Source: Thermoplasmata archaeon (GTDB taxonomy: Archaea > Thermoplasmatota > Thermoplasmata > Thermoplasmatales > Thermoplasmataceae). Taken from it: a DNA stretch of 6,167 nt. The notes below the pieces were generated by a model. It saw nothing but the letters and a program-made list of their open reading frames with translations, made no database searches and was not told the DNA's origin. Where the stretch lies: positions 1 through 6,167 of the forward strand of contig JAKBGP010000135.1 of NCBI GenBank assembly GCA_021833045.1. Reading direction: 5' to 3'. Position numbers and translations under genes: made by a program. Shown here piece by piece: positions 5,280-6,167 of this stretch. How positions within the stretch are numbered: the first letter of the stretch is position 1; each line of letters begins with the position of its first letter.

Positions 5280-5416
5280 ATGAAACATATCTGGTTGTAT
5301 CTTTTCACATCACTCATGAAGAGTTTGATATGTTTCAGGGGAAAGCCATGGCACACGGTTAACACGGTTATTATGAGAATGCAGCCTATATGAAATACCT
5401 GATCAGTGCGGAATAA
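5280..5416 (+). pseudogene. Probable ribbon-helix-helix (CopG-like) antitoxin-type pseudogene
   Basis: In the frame of 5285-5416 the plus strand reads TYLVVSFHITHEEFDMFQG, then KAMAHG, a stop, then HGYYENAAYMKYLISAE and TAA. This is the pattern of a small ribbon-helix-helix protein: a beta strand VVSFHIT, helix A over EEFDMFQGKAMA, a G-Y turn, and helix B over YENAAYMKYLI, about 42 residues in all. Two lesions are visible. The ATG at 5280 is one base out of frame (ATGAAAC where ATGAAAAC would fit). A tandem 9-bp duplication at 5353-5370 creates the TAA at 5360-5362; removing one copy restores MAHGYYENAAY. No toxin partner is recognisable downstream. Identification rests on pattern only; the antisense open frame at 5237-5455 is an alternative reading that looks less protein-like. 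Confidence 0.45.
5353..5370. repeat. Perfect tandem 9-bp duplication
   Basis: ACACGGTTA occurs twice back to back. The junction generates an in-frame TAA in the ribbon-helix-helix-like reading frame, so the duplication looks like the inactivating event. Confidence 0.85.
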
Positions 5417-5466
5417 ACGAGAATAAAAGGAACCCTGATCACACGGATAAAGCACATATGATCAGG
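5398..5466. repeat. Three CCTGATCA boxes (two direct, one inverted)
   Basis: CCTGATCA lies at 5398-5405 and 5434-5441, 36 bases apart, and as its reverse complement TGATCAGG at 5459-5466. The first two extend into similar flanks (GTGCGGAATAAA versus CACGGATAAA). They could be protein-binding sites or remnants of a duplicated segment. Confidence 0.5.
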
Positions 5467-5617
5467 CGAATACGATTTTAATCTTTCAATTTTTAGCTAT
5501 CTCATAGGACACATCAGAACCTTATAAAACACAGTTGTTTACCGGTCATCATTTTGAAGAGTTCAAATTTAGCAATGGTGTTAAAATGCATTGAAATACT
5601 TTCATTCAAGGCAATTT

Positions 5618-5665
5618 CTTAATTGCAAACAATGAACATATTCATTGATTTTGAGTTTAATTAAG
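5618..5665. repeat. Nested inverted repeats (hairpin within hairpin)
   Basis: CTTAATT (5618-5624) pairs with AATTAAG (5659-5665). Inside, CAATGAA (5630-5636) pairs with TTCATTG (5641-5647) across a CATA loop, and ATTTT follows. Both stems are perfect 7-mers but AT-rich. This could be a terminator-like hairpin or a small RNA element. Confidence 0.4.
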
Positions 5666-5988
5666 CCATTCCGTGAATGATTTTATTCATGGTCATTTTC
5701 ATGATAAGGCATCAGAGTTTTACAAACCATATCAATATTTACCAGAAATGCAGAAAAAGCACCTTATTTTTGCCGTACGTATTCTTCAATATTTTTGAAA
5801 TTAGCATTTTTTTGAAGGACATGATCTTTCAGGTAAAGGAAATAAAAAGCATCAATTGGTGAATTTTAGTGTTGTGTTTGCGAAACTCAAGTTCAAAATT
5901 CTTGGACGACTGAATAATTAAAATTCATACAAAAATATATTATAAAATCCCATCCCTAAGTATATACTAACCGTCTTTAATCACGGTA

Positions 5989-5995
5989 TAAAAAT
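5989..5995 (-). terminator. Likely tRNA terminator (T tract)
   Basis: On the minus strand ATTTTTA lies 22 bases past the tRNA 3' end. A T5 run is sufficient for archaeal RNA polymerase termination. A short stem, ACCGT/ACGGT, lies just beyond. Confidence 0.4.
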
Positions 5996-6016
5996 AGGAT
6001 TTAACCTTATTTAGTA

Positions 6017-6089
6017 TGGGACCGCTGAGATTTGAACTCAAGTCACCAACACCCCAAGCTGGTAGGATACCAATCTACCCCACGGTCCC
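6017..6089 (-). tRNA. tRNA-Pro, anticodon GGG
   Basis: The 73-base gene folds into a full cloverleaf. The acceptor is GGGACCG/CGGTCCC with discriminator A. The D arm GTGGGGTAGATTGGTATCCT is typical of archaeal tRNA-Pro. The anticodon stem is CCAGC/GTTGG with loop TTGGGGT, so positions 34-36 are GGG, reading CCC and CCU. The variable loop is four bases. The T arm is TTGAG/CTCAG with TTCAAAT. No intron is present and CCA is not encoded (the 3' end is followed by TACT), as is common in archaea. No copy of its 3' end is found elsewhere in the window, so there is no evidence that it was used as an integration site here. Confidence 0.95.
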
Positions 6090-6167
6090 AAATAGAATAA
6101 AAATTTAGTGTTTAGGAGAATGGCATTATCTCATCGATAAGTTCTATGTGAGAAAGTATCATTCTTC

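Larger units (their letters stand above)
5417..6016. other. AT-rich region with no recognisable gene
   Basis: 600 bases between the ribbon-helix-helix remnant and the tRNA. Short open frames occur (for example 5677-5862 on the plus strand) but they are hydrophobic, Lys/Ile/Phe-rich translations of AT-rich DNA without a ribosome site or a recognisable domain. The region holds two CCTGATCA boxes, a nested inverted repeat at 5618-5665, a T5 run at 5490-5494, and the likely tRNA terminator. Confidence 0.65.

Noticed and set aside
5237..5455. 72-codon minus-strand open frame (MLYPCDQGS...)
   Set aside because: It has no ribosome site or domain, and the opposite strand reads as a ribbon-helix-helix remnant. 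It is kept only as an alternative.
5677..5862. 61-codon plus-strand open frame
   Set aside because: It is a Phe/Ile/Lys-rich translation of AT-rich DNA with no ribosome site, domain or conserved context.
4340..6016. CRISPR array or insertion sequence in the gene-poor right half
   Set aside because: There are no regularly spaced long repeats and no transposase-like reading frame; the repeats seen are short and few.
6017..6089. tRNA-Pro as an integration (att) site for the accessory region
   Set aside because: No repeat of the tRNA 3' end is present elsewhere in the window and no integrase is visible.

Overview
The window looks archaeal. Its tRNA-Pro gene has no encoded CCA and has the typical archaeal D-arm. 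Shine-Dalgarno sites match the archaeal 16S tail (AGGAGG, AGGTGA). AT-rich TATA-like boxes lie upstream of genes, and several starts look leaderless. Moderate-to-low GC, GTG and TTG starts, a HicBA pair and a YtrA-type GntR regulator would suit a Thermoplasmata-like or other euryarchaeal genome. No species can be named from the sequence alone.

Layout. Positions 1-342 (minus) hold the N-terminal part of an Ada-like protein, an AraC-type helix-turn-helix; the rest runs off the left edge. Just upstream of it (343-612, minus) three reading frames in succession look like one decayed or frameshifted Cys-containing N-terminal region. Positions 662-2248 (minus) hold a two-gene operon: a YtrA-subfamily GntR regulator followed with zero gap by a DUF1648/DUF5808 multi-pass membrane protein. 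Divergently, 2508-4339 (plus) hold a small zinc-ribbon protein, an ABC ATPase and an ABC-2 type permease. The 259-bp intergenic region between the two operons carries two copies of a 28-bp motif, one in each promoter and each oriented with its own operon. This is the best evidence that one regulator controls both operons.

Positions 4340-4779 are non-coding, with a 13-bp-stem inverted repeat enclosing three T5 tracts. Positions 4780-5197 (plus) are a hicB-hicA toxin-antitoxin pair, apparently leaderless with a TTG start. Just downstream (5280-5416) is what looks like a ribbon-helix-helix antitoxin-type gene killed by a frameshift near its start and by a 9-bp tandem duplication that creates a stop. 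Positions 5417-6016 are AT-rich and without a recognisable gene. A tRNA-Pro(GGG) gene on the minus strand (6017-6089) closes the window.

How it may work together. The central block is plausibly a membrane-stress or peptide-defence module: the GntR repressor shuts off both its own operon and the divergent exporter until an effector is sensed. This matches the general behaviour of YtrA-type regulators, but the substrate and signal are not visible. The right-hand part is an accessory zone of toxin-antitoxin genes and debris beside a tRNA.
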